Below are positions 34,298-44,932 of a stretch of DNA of 64,000 bases, in pieces. The position numbers and the translations under genes were made by a program. This stretch comes from Malania oleifera (lineage: Eukaryota > Streptophyta > Magnoliopsida > Santalales > Ximeniaceae): positions 69,198,348 through 69,262,347 of the forward strand of contig NC_080427.1 in the NCBI RefSeq assembly GCF_029873635.1, given 5' to 3'. The notes beneath the pieces were generated by a model. The model ran no database searches. It was given only the letters and a program-made list of their open reading frames with translations, and was not told the origin of the DNA. Every line of letters starts with the position of its first letter. The stretch's first letter is position 1.

Positions 34298-35920
34298 CCT
34301 ACAAACATATAGAACACCATTTCCAAAATTCTTGATTCAAAGGGCTATAAATATCAATTATCTTTACTTCTAAGCTAAGAAAACTAAAAATCTTCTCTTT
34401 CTCTCTCCCTCTCTCTCTCTTTTTCTCCAGAACTCTCCCTACTCTCCATCTCTCTATATTTCTTCATCTTTCATCATGAGAATCGTTAATCTAACGTTAC
34501 CATGAGGATCGTGGAAGCATTCTTTACAAAACCTATGGATCGGAATCCCGTTTCGAAGATTTTTGGGTTTCAGCTTAAAATTGAGGTAAGACTCGATTTT
34601 ATTTTCTGATCTAGTAGTTTGGTAGAGGACGGAGTTGTGAGTATCTTTTGTATTGTGATTTGTAGGTTTTGGAACTTGGTTTGTTGTTTAAGGGCCTTAG
34701 AGTTCAGGAATTTATATTCGGGGAAAAGGTAAAGGGAATTGTGTTTATATCAGTTATTTTTGAAATCAAACTCAGTAGAACTATGGTTTGCTATCCTATG
34801 TGTGTTTTGGCTACTCATTTGGGGGGGATCTAATGGGAAAAACTATGAATTTTTCATGATTACAGTTTTAGGAAAAGGGGGCGACGGGCTGCATCCCTGG
34901 TTTTGTTGAAAACCAAATGTATATGTTGATTTATACTGTCTTATAGGGATGGCCATGCCTTGACTTGTTTTAAACTATATATGTTTGAAAAACCATGATT
35001 TTAGATTACCGAATAGGTGTAGTTTGTTTGGTTATATGAGCATGCATGTGTGTGTGATTGGTTGAAAGGCTAGTAGGAACACGATTTCGAAATTGTTCCA
35101 GGTACTGAGAGTGTTCGGCTCTATATCTGAGGGTATATGAAATCGTTGGCCGTAGGTTGGTAGAGTGTCCAGCTCTATATCCGAGGGCATGAGCCTATCC
35201 CAGCAGATCAGGCCGAAGGGTGTGGATCCACTAGTTTAGTGCCCGTATGATGCCATGGGAGTCGAGGACTAGCCATGTGCCGATGGCGCCGTGTTCGTGG
35301 GTTGGCTACCAACCAACGCTGTATGTCGCAGGCCGACTTCGGGCCAAAGGGCGTGATGACACCGAGATTGATAATCATATTTGTGCGTGCATGTATGCAC
35401 TGTTGTGAAATTAATACTGGATTGTATTTAACTGCGTGTATGTTGCATCATGATAACACTCAAATGCCACACACTGATATAATATATATTCTTCCTTACT
35501 GAGAGGTGTCTTACCCCTGCTGTATGTACATATTTTTCAGATCCTTCGAGCAACCAGAACTAGCGTCCTGGTGTAAGGAGCATAGTGGCCGGTGTACTAT
35601 AGATAGCGCTTGGGTATGTGCTAGGACTTGTGTTTTATGGGTTGCCATTTTGAGATATGTTGGGCACCCAGTTGTACGTTGTATGATAGAGCCTTGTTTC
35701 TGCTCTTGTATAGACTCTGATACACTACCATGCTTGTATAGAAAGACCTATTTCCACTGTGTATATTTTGTTGTGGTTGGATGTGTATAGGGTTCCTGGA
35801 ACCCCACGCCGTCAGACCCTCGTCCTTTGTATTGTATCTTTGGATGTTTCGTTGGATACAGGGACAAGTTAGATTACATTCTCACCCTTGAGTCCCATTT
35901 CCAAGTTCGGGGCGTGACAG

Positions 35921-35934
35921 TTTGGTATTAGAGC
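35921..35934 (+). other. Gypsy-2 primer-binding site
   Basis: TTTGGTATTAGAGC lies directly after the LTR end GTGACA and is a tRNA-Met-type primer site. Confidence 0.82.
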
Positions 35935-36243
35935 TAACTAGGTTGTTAAGTCTTGTAAACTTGGTTAGGTTTAGCTGTGAGTACATACCAGAGTATAGGA
36001 TGTTGGATGTGGGTAAAGCTGGTTGAGAGTTGTTCTATTGCTAGATCGAGATTTGTCAGCGGTATTTCATGTTTTTCCTGAAGTGACGATTCCAGTAAAA
36101 GCAGGGCAGACCATTTATGACTTTTGTGTCGGTGTGGTAGGACAGACCTGGACCTGGCAGGAGTAGTTAACATGATTAATTATAGATCATTTTGTTAACT
36201 ATATGTGTTGTAGAGATATTGATAGATTCCATTGTATTACAAA

Positions 36244-36893
36244 ATGGAGCCCAAGGATAAAGACCTTGGAAGTGGCTCCGAGGAGACTGCGAGTGATGAG
36301 TCTCCTTCTGTGCCTCGAGGTTTGATGAGGTAGGTTTTGTAGGAGATCGGGCGAAGTGTGAGGAGACGCGAACGCTCTCCTATTGTTGTAGGGTGCACCA
36401 TTGAGAGGTTCACACACATGCATCCTCCGACGTTCTCTGGGGAACATGACCCAGCAATAGCAGAGGACTAGATGGAGAAGATTGAGAGGATCTTGGAGGT
36501 CTTGCACTACACAGATAGGTAGCGAGTCCTCTATGCTACCTTATAACTATCTGGGGAGGCGGGTCAATGGTGGACTGTTGTCAATTTGTTGGAGAAGCAG
36601 AGGGGTGGTCCCGAGGAGATGTCGTGGAGCCGTTTCAAGGAGGTGTTCTTTGATAGATACTTCCCCATTTCTGTACGTGATACGAAGGTGGATAGGTTTT
36701 CTGCTTTGACTTATGGGAGTATGACGGTGTAGGGATTTGTGGCTCGGTATATAGAGCTATCCCGATTTGCGCCTTATTTGATCTTGAGCAAGTATGAGAA
36801 GACTTAGAGGTTCGAGAAGGGCTTGAGGAAGGATATCTGCAGATTGGTGGGTATGCTTCAGATTCGCGAGTTCTCGGTCTTGGTAGATTGCCC
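36244..36893 (+). pseudogene. Gypsy-2 gag, internally deleted
   Basis: ATG at 36244. The N-terminus is acidic (MEPKDKDLGSGSEETASDE), then CTIERFTHMHPPTFSGEHDP and the Gag domain (FKEVFFDRYFPISVRDTKV, FVARYIELSRFAPYL). There are TAG stops near 36331, 36469 and 36730. The frame ends abruptly after LQIREFSVLVD at about 36888; the zinc knuckles and protease that should follow are absent. The sequence jumps to a protease-end/RT-linker word. Confidence 0.82.
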
Positions 36894-39529
36894 AATAGTA
36901 ATTTAGGGGAAGCTACTACTAGCGAATCTTGTTGTATACAACATATCAGGGTTTGATGTTATTCTAGGGATGGATTGGTTGTTCTCCAGTTATAATGTAA
37001 TTGACTTTCGCAGGAAGGTAGTAGTGTTCAAACCTCATGGGGAGCAGGAGTACAAGTTTATAGGATCGTGTGTGCGTTTGATACCCTGACCCTATGAGTT
37101 CTTGGTTATGCCATTTGGGTTGACAAATGCTCCGACGGTGTTCATGGATTTGATGAATAGGGTTTTCCATGAGTACCCGGATCGATTCATGGTGGTATTT
37201 ATTGACGATATTTTGGTATACTCGAGGAGTTCGAAAGAGCATGAGGACCATCTAAGGTTAGTATTACAGATTCCGCGGGAGAATAAGTTGTATGCTAAAC
37301 TGAAGAAGTGTGAATTTTGGTTGATTTAAATTGCGTTCTTAGGCCATGTGGTTACTAGTGATGGTATATCAGTTGATCCTAGCAAGATTGAAGTTGTGGT
37401 TAACTAGGTAAGGCCGAAGAATGTGCAGGAGGTTCGCAATTTTCTAGGATTGACGAGTTATTATCGTCGGTTCAAGGAAGGTTTTCTAAACTATCTGGGC
37501 CTCTGACTCGACTGACTAGGAAGGGGGTGAAGTTTGAGTGGACCAGTGATTGCGAGCAGTGCTTTTAGGTATTGAAGCACTGGCTGGTTACTGCTCCAGT
37601 TTTAACCATTCCTTCGGGCGATGGTGGGTTTGTGATTTATAGCGACACGTATCTAAAAGGTCTGGGATGTGTGCTTATGCAGCAGGGTAAGATAGTAGCA
37701 TATGCTTCTTGAAAACTAAAGGAATATGAGAAGAATTACCCTATGCATGATCTAGAGTTGGCTGCTGTTGTATATGCACTAAAGATATGGAAACACTACT
37801 TGTATGGTGTGTAATGCGAGATCTTTACTGACCAAAAAAGCCTCAGGTATTTCTTCACGCAGAAGGAGTTGACTATGAGGTAGAGGTAGTGACTTGATTT
37901 GATCAAGGACTACGATTACACCATCAGTTATTACTCGGGAAGAACTAATGTGGTGGTTGATGCGTTGAGTCGGAAGTCGCAACCCATTGATGTATCTGCA
38001 GTTGTAACTCAACATCATATCAGATAGGATCTGGAAAGCCTTGGTGTGTAGTTGGTGTCTGGTGATTATCAGGCTTTCTTTGCTAGTTTGGTGGTCCAAC
38101 TGACTTTGTTTGAGCGTATGAAGGCCGCGCAAGCTAATGATGCAGAGTTGGCAGAGGTTATGGAAAAGGTACAACAAGGACTGGCTATAGAGTTTAACAT
38201 CTCTGAAGGAGGTGTATTGAGGTTTGGGACCAGGCTATGTGTTCCGAATGACAATGAGATCAGAAGGACGATTCTAGAGGAGGCGCATTGTTCTTTGTAT
38301 ACAGTACATCCTGGTAGTACAAAGATGTATCGGGACTTGTGCGAGACCTTTTGGTGGTCTGGTATGAAAAGGCAGATTGCTTAGTTCATGGAGCAGTGTT
38401 TGACGTGTCAGCAGGTGAAAGCTGTACATCAGAGGTCAGCAGGGCGGTTGTAGCCTTTGTCTATTCCGATGTGGAAATGGGAGCATATTTCCACGGACTT
38501 CATTATCGGATTGCCACTAGAACTCCACGGGAAGAATGCTATTTGGGTGATCGTGGATAGATTGACGAAATCTGCTTATTTCATACCGATGAAGGTGGGC
38601 TATCCTTTAAGTAGGCTAGCTGATATGTATGTGCATGAGATTGTGAGAATGCACGAAGTACCAGTGTCCATTGTGTCAGATCGAGACTCGAGAGTTACTT
38701 CTTTATTCTAGACGAGCTTGCAGGAGGCATTGGGGACGAAGCTTACTTTCAGTACAACGTTCCACCCCCAGACTGATGGACAGTTAGAGAGGATGATACA
38801 GATCTTGGAAGATATGCTACGAGCTTGTGTGTTAGACTTTGGTGGTAGCTTAATACAGCATATGCTACTATTGGAGTTTGCTTATAATAATAGCTTCCAG
38901 GCTAGTATTGGGATGGTACCGTTCGAGGCTTTGAATGGTCGGAGATGTCGATATCCTTTATGTTGGGATGAGGTTGGTGAACTTCAGATGTTAGGATCTA
39001 AACTTGTACAGCAGGAATTTGAGAAGGTGGGTTTGATCTGGGAGAGGATTAAATCAGTTCAGAGTTGGCATAATAGTTACACAGATGTTTGCCGCTGTGA
39101 GTTAGAGTTCAAGGTGGGGGGTAAGGTATTTCTGCATATCACTCTAATGAAAGGGGTGATGAGATTTGGGAGGAAAGGCAAGCTAAGCTTGAGGTATATC
39201 AGACCATTCAAGGTTCTTGAGCGAGTGGGTCCAGTAGCCTACAAGATTGCACTACCCCAGCACTCTCGAGGGTCCACGATGTGTTTCATGTATCCATGTT
39301 GAGGAAGTATCTGCTAGATCCATGACATGTTATCAGCTATGATAAGTTGGAAATTGGGGATACTTTATCGTATGAGGAGATACCTATTCAGGTTCTGGAC
39401 TATAAAGTTCAGAAGCTTCATACCAAGGATATACCATTAGTGAAGGTATTGTGGCGAAACCACGAGGTTGAGGAAGCTTTTTAGGAACTGGAAACGGAAA
39501 TATGTGTGAAGTATCCACAGTTGTTTTGA
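36894..39529 (+). pseudogene. Gypsy-2 pol, deleted for protease and half of RT
   Basis: 36945-37085 holds the protease-RT linker (FDVILGMDWLFSSYNVID, EQEYKFIGSC). Then, with the first half of RT missing, 37098 continues at [19 protein letters not shown] with the catalytic [12 protein letters not shown]. After that come RNase H ([38 protein letters not shown]), the integrase zinc region (HCSLYTVHPGSTKMYRDLC...CLTCQQVK), the core (WEHISTDFIIGLP, SIVSDRDSR, FHPQTDGQLERMIQ) and a tail with YEEIPIQVLDYKVQKLHTKD, VKVLWRNHEVEEAF. The stop at 39527 ends KYPQLF as in Tekay-type chromodomain ends. Many TAG stops, for example at 37405 and 38709, fall at usual Trp codons. Confidence 0.87.
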
Positions 39530-39800
39530 GTACTTGTACGTTATCCTACTTTGGGTTGGGATAGGAGGTTAGTCGTCGGGAGTATGTATCTTGTGAACTT
39601 CTGAAACAGTTTATGTTGTAACCACGGTATTCTTCCGCCATAAATAAGGGAATGTTTGTATGTATGTGTTATGATGGGACTATGCTGTAGTAGTCGCTAG
39701 TTTATTTCTGAAGTTGCGTGTATGTTTTTAGTTGTATGCACGAGTTTGTGAATGAGAGATGGCAAATTTCAAGAATGAAATTTTTGTAAGGAGGGGAGAT
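39530..39800 (+). other. Gypsy-2 3' UTR and polypurine tract
   Basis: It contains GTAACCACGGTATTCTTCC (39618), a segment also present in the LINE-like insert (17141) and in Gypsy-1 (48430). It ends with TTTCAAGAATGAAATTTTTG and AAGGAGGGGAGAT directly before the LTR. Confidence 0.75.
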
Positions 39801-42267
39801 TGTAAGAACCTGAACTGTGATAGGTGGATTTAATTAAATAAGAGAGGGGCAAATTGGGAATTTAATAGATTTCATCGACGAAGCTAAAGTTCGTTGACGA
39901 AGTCCATGTAAGTCTCGTTGACAAAGTTTAGAGGCTCGTCGATGAGGAGAAGCTGAGAGATTTCGAAAAACCGGTGATATCAGGATTCGTCGATGAATCC
40001 ATCGTCTTGTCGACGAGTTGTCTATATGACCTCATCGACGAGGAGACCATTTCGTCGACGAAGACGCCTGAGTCAAAGGGCTATAAATATCAATTCTCTT
40101 TACTTCTAAGCTAAGAAAACTAAAAATCTTCTTTCTTTCTTTCTCTCTCTCTCTCTCTCTCTAGAACTCTCCCTACTCTCCATCTCTCTAGATTTCTTGG
40201 CCGTTCATCGTGAGAATCGTTAATCTAAGGTTACAACGAGGATCATGGAAGGATTCTCTACAAAACCTACGGATCGGAATCCCGTTTTAGAGATTTTTGG
40301 GTTTCGGTTTAAAATCGAGGTAAGGCTTGGTTTTCTTTTTTGATCTAATAGTTTGCTAGAGGATGGAGTTGTGAGTATCTTATGTACTGTGATTTGTAGG
40401 TTTTGGAACTCGGTTCGCTGTTTAGGAGCCTTAGAATTTGGGAATTTCTATTCAGGGAAAAGGTAAAGGGAATTGTGTTTATATCGGTTATTTTTGAAAT
40501 CGGACTCAGTAGAACAGTGGTTCACGGTCTTGTGTGTATTTTGGCTACTCATTTGGGGGGATCTAATGGGGAATATGGGTTTTTCATGATTACAATTTTG
40601 GGAAAAGGGAGCGATGGGCTGCGTCCCTGGTTTTGTTGAAAACTAAATGTATATGTTGATTTATAATGTGTTATAAGGATGGTCGTGCCTTGACTTGTTT
40701 TAAAATGTATGTGTTTGAAAAACCATGATTTTAGATTACCAAATGGGTGTGGTTTGTTTGGTTATATGAGCATGCATGTGTGTGTGATTGGTTGAAATGC
40801 TAGTAGTAACGCGGTTCCGAAATTATTCCAGGTATTGAGAGTGTCCGGCTCTATACTTGAGGGCGTATGAAATCGCTGGCCATAGGTTGGCAGAGTGTCC
40901 GACTCTATATCCGAGGGCGTGAGCCTATCCCGGTAGATCAGGACGAAGGGTGTGGATCCACCAGTTTAGCGCCGATACGATGCCATGGGAGTTGGGGACT
41001 AGCCATGTGCCGGTCGCTCCGTATTGCAGGTTGGCTACGGGCCAATGCCATATGTTGTGGGCCGGCTTCGAGCTGAAGGGTGTGACGACACCAGGATTTT
41101 TGATCATGTTTGTGTGTGTGTGTGTGTATGCACTGTTGTGAAATTAGTACTGGACTACATTTAACTGCGTGTATGTTGCATCATAATAACACTTAAATGC
41201 CACACACTGATATAACCTATATTCTTCCTTACTGAGAGTGTTGATCTTATAGGTCGCACCCGGTTTTGATAATGACAAATATTGATATTTGATGTTTGTC
41301 AAGTGTTTGTGCAGATTCAAATCAAACTTCCTTGATGGCACTTGAAGAAACAAGATGACCGTGAAGCCTTGCAATTTACATTGTAATATATTAGTCATTT
41401 ATGTAATAAGGTCTGTAATAGTAATCTAGGATGTGATTGTATGCTTATCACCTGCACATCATGCACACAAGATATAGTGTGAGCTCAATTAGACCATAGC
41501 AAGACCTTAGGCTCCAACATTCACACACATAACATAAAATATATGAGTGTGTTACAATTGTGCTTAAAATTGTCAAATCTAAGCAAGATAAGAGGAGTCG
41601 AGCGACCAAACCTTTGGAGTATAAAACTCCTCGGGCGCCCGAACTTTGAAAGTAAAAAATGTTGACCAACCCTCGAGTGACAGAACCTCAAATGCTCACA
41701 TCTTCCTCGGGCACCCGAATCCTTCGAAAGGGACTGTTCACCAACTCTGGCGCCCTACGATTTTAGTTCAAATATATCCCCGGGTGATCGAACTCTTGCC
41801 TTTGGGCCACCGAAAATATGACTGAGCACTCGAAGTCACAAAGCTTGGCTACTGACTTTGATTCGGGCTGCCTAACATTTATCCGGGCGATCGAACTTAA
41901 TTAAAGGACTTTTTTAACTGTGTCTTATCAAGCGACCGAACCTCGCCCGGTTAAAATTATTTTAACCATGGTAAAATAGGGTTATTTTGGGCTAATTGAA
42001 TTTTAATCTCTTGAGACTTTTTAATAATACCCATCCTGTCCCAAACGGTTATATTTTTTCACCTGACTATAAATATGTTCTCATTTGCATGATTAAAAGG
42101 GGATTAATAAAAATGTGATTAGCAAAAAACTCTCTCTATCTTGAAAATCTTTTCTTTGTCCAAAAACTCTTAAACTTGCCTCCTTTGATAAAATCTAAGA
42201 TTGTGAGAGTTCTTCATGTGTTATTGTGATTGTTATACAGTGCTAAATTCTCCCATTTTTATGATTG

Positions 42268-42318
<51 letters not shown>

Positions 42319-43648
42319 TTTTGGGAAGTTTTAGCCTAGGTTTAACCCACAGATTTCTTATTTATGAATCTAGTGTGGGATTAAACCAAGGAAGCTTAGG
42401 ATATTTGCATTTCATTGCAAGTGTCCAATAGCTTTGCTTTTGGTGTGCAAAGATTTTTTTAAACAAGCAAGCGACCTTTTCAAACTAGCTTTGTGCTCAT
42501 TTCAGTGAAAAAAATCATTCAGAAACTAGTTTGATTACCTACATAGTATACTTGGAATATTGATTTGTTGTTGAACTATTTTGTTTAGATTCCAAGTCAT
42601 TGCTTGTGTTGATTATTTTAGAGCATCATACTGATTGTATTGTGTTGAAAACTTTTGAGCTTCATATTGACTATACTGTGTTGAGTACTGATAGAACAAA
42701 CCTTGCATCGTTGAGCTTACACGGTATCCTTGCTTTTGATGCGTATGTGATTAAGTGTATTATTTGGGTATAGATATGCTTTACATGAAAGCACTATTTC
42801 ATTGTACCATTTGATTGTAAATCTGAGTGATTCCAGGCATGGCCTGAGGGGGCGGTAATCCAGCCCGGTAAGGATTGGTGTAAAGGTTGAGGTAAGCCTT
42901 ATGCTAATTTACCTGATTTGTATAGGTGCCGCACCACCCGATTAAGTGAGCAAGTGATAGTGATAATCCTTGTGCTTGTTAGCCAAGGTGGGGACGTAAG
43001 CAATTGGCCGGACCTCAATAACATTTCCATGTGTCACTCTTTCTTTATTGTTCTTCTGGTGCATGTTCTGTTAATTAAATTGCTTCATTTAATTCCTGAT
43101 ACATTTATATTACTCGCACTATATTGACCATAGGGTTGTGAACATACTGCTGTTAGGAGAAATACCTAGGGGTTAAATTTTAAAAAGACCAATTCACCCC
43201 CCTTCTTGGGATCATGGTAAAGCTAACAGAGAGGTGTCTCACCCCTGTTGTACTTAGATATTTTTTAGGTCCTTCGAGTAACCGGAACTAGCGTCCTGGT
43301 ATAGGGAGCGTAGTCGCCAGTATACTGCAGGTAGCGCTTGGGTAAGTGCTACGACTTGTGATTTTTGGGTTGCCATTTTGAGATATGTTGGGCACCTAGT
43401 TGTACGTTGTATGATAGAGCCTTGTTTCTGCTCTTGTATAGACTCTAGTATGCTACCATGCTTGTATAGAAAGACCTATTTCCACTGCATATATTTTGTT
43501 GTGGTTGGATATGTATAGGGTGCCTGGGAACCCCACGGGGTCAGATCCTCATCCTTTGTACTATATCTTTGGATGTTTCGTTGGATACAGGGACAGATTA
43601 GATTACATTCTCACCCCTGAGTCCCATTTTTGGGTTCGGGGCGTGACA
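39801..43648 (+). repeat. Gypsy-2 3' LTR (contains a solo copia LTR)
   Basis: Own sequence 39801-41238 and 43234-43648, about 1.85 kb. U3 has eight copies of the 12-base palindrome YTCGTCGACGAR at 39871, 39890, 39914, 39935, 39986, 40006, 40031 and 40051. CTATAAATATC lies near 40081 and CT runs near 40140. Confidence 0.88.
41239..43228 (+). mobile_element. Solo copia LTR in Gypsy-2 3' LTR
   Basis: 1990 bp, TGTTGATCTTATAGGTCGCA..GGTAAAGCTAACA, with the target duplication GAGAG at 41234-41238 and 43229-43233. The sister LTR reads uninterrupted ACTGAGAGGTGTC at 35499. U3 has GGCGACCGAAC-like motifs (41590-41960), CTATAAATATG is near 42070, and a (TA)n tract runs at 42269-42314. Confidence 0.93.
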
Positions 43649-43653
43649 ACTGA

Positions 43654-43868
43654 TGGTTTTGGTTCTAGGTTGAAGGACTGGGCTCGGAAAGTATGTACAT
43701 CGTGTTATCATATGTCTAGGATCGGATATTTTGGAAGTTTTGCAGTAGAGTTGTACATGTGGGTCCTTTAAATTGCAAACTTATGTGTTCTATTTGTTAG
43801 TCATTTCATATTTGTTTTAACCATGATAAATCTGGAATTTCTAAATCGGGTCATATCCTATCTTCAGG
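43654..43868 (+). other. Gypsy-1 leader, second part
   Basis: Continuation of the Gypsy-1 leader after Gypsy-2, up to the gag start. Nothing else recognised. Confidence 0.6.
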
Positions 43869-44932
43869 ATGGATTTTAGGGGAAGGGGCATCATAACTGG
43901 AGGGGACAATCACGTGGATACCTCCAGCAATGATGATGCTAAAGCTTTGTCCGTACTATGTAGTAAAGCACAACAGGCCAAGAGGGAGTTTCGAAGAGAT
44001 TCTAGAGAACAAAGTTAGCTAGCGGCTGATAGAGGTTGCACGTTCAAGCAGTTCTCGCGAACAAATCTGCCGTCATTCTCGGGAGGAACAAACCCGATTG
44101 TGGCGGAGGACTGGGTCCAGGAGATGGATGAGCTGTTGGAAGTGTTGGAATGCATGGAGGAACATAAGGTACATTTTGCCACCTTCAAACTAGTGGAGGA
44201 GGCAAAGAAATGGTGGCAATCGGCAAAGTTGGTAGAGGAGCAGCGTCCAGGGTACGTATCAGTTACATGGAGCTGGTTTAGGGAGGTATTCTTTAGCAGA
44301 TACTTCCTCGTTGCTACCAGAGAGGTAAAGGTGGAGGAGTTCCTACATCTGACATAGGGATCCATGTTCGTGTAGCAGTATGCAGCTAGATTTGTGGAGC
44401 TCTCACAAATTTGCTCCACATATGGTCCCAGATGAGTCGAGGAAGGTTAGGATGTTCGAGAGAGGACTGAGACACGCTATACACATGTAGGTGGCGGAAT
44501 TGATGGTTCAGGGCTTTACGGAGCTAGTGGACAGAGCCATGGTGGCTGAAGTGAGTATACAAGAAGGGGAGAGAGAGGCAAGTCAAAAGAAGAGGCCTTT
44601 ATCTCAGAGTTATCAATCTAGTATTCGTCAAAGCTATTGGAAGCGGCCGGGTAGTTTATCGGGTCAGCAATAGGTGTCAGGACCACGAATTCCTTAGGGG
44701 AATTCCTAGCGACCTAACTGCCCAAAAATGTAATAGGGTGCACATAGGCGAGTGTGGGACTAGTTTTAGAGGTTGTTACCAATGTGGTAGTACAGGGCAT
44801 CAGATACGAGACTATAGCGCGATACTAAACTATGCACTTTCGCAACAACAGTATGGAGGAAGTAGTGAGGCGACTAGAGGAGGTCACCAAGGGGGCACTA
44901 TGCAAGCGTGGGTGTACTTGTTGATGGCGGGT
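43869..44932 (+). pseudogene. Gypsy-1 gag
   Basis: ATG at 43869. Stops at 44017 and 44355; a frameshift near 44405 within the word ELSQ/KFAPHMVPDESRK. The Gag domain includes LPSFSGGTNPIVAEDWVQEM, EAKKWWQSAKLVEEQ and FREVFFSRYFLVATREVKV. The zinc knuckle near 44774 reads CYQCGSTGHQIRDY: the last Cys is Tyr, so the knuckle is defective. Layout matches Gypsy-2 and the TR-GAG-like Gag. Confidence 0.85.

Larger units (their letters stand above)
31659..34335 (-). mobile_element. Inverted gypsy gag-pol fragment inside Gypsy-2 5' LTR
   Basis: On the minus strand this runs from just upstream of a gag start (34297) to the RNase H word VIAYAS near 31660, with no LTR, primer site or purine tract of its own. 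The left junction shares TTCG (31655-31658) with the LTR. The right junction lies just before TCAAAGGG (34336). No target duplication is seen, so ordinary integrase insertion is unlikely. Confidence 0.8.
31566..35919 (+). repeat. Gypsy-2 5' LTR, rearranged
   Basis: 31566-31658 and 34336-35919 match the 3' LTR. In between, about 180 bp of U3 (equivalent to 39894-40072) is missing and an inverted gypsy fragment is present. CTATAAATATC near 34345 is the likely TATA box, followed by a CT-rich stretch (34395-34430). Confidence 0.82.
31566..43648 (+). mobile_element. Gypsy-2: Ty3/gypsy element inserted in Gypsy-1 leader
   Basis: LTRs start TGTAAGAACCYGAACYG (31566, 39801) and end TTCGGGGCGTGACA (35919, 43648). 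The flanks ACTTA (31561-31565) and ACTGA (43649-43653) fit a target duplication with one change. The primer site is at 35921 and the purine tract ends at 39800. The internal region (3.9 kb) is shorter than Gypsy-1's because it lacks gag tail, protease and half of RT. The 5' LTR has an inverted foreign fragment and the 3' LTR a solo copia LTR. Confidence 0.88.

Noticed and set aside
42216-42431. Frame with Ile-Tyr repeats
   Set aside because: Produced by a (TA)n microsatellite in a solo LTR; the same applies to the frame at 63371-63595.
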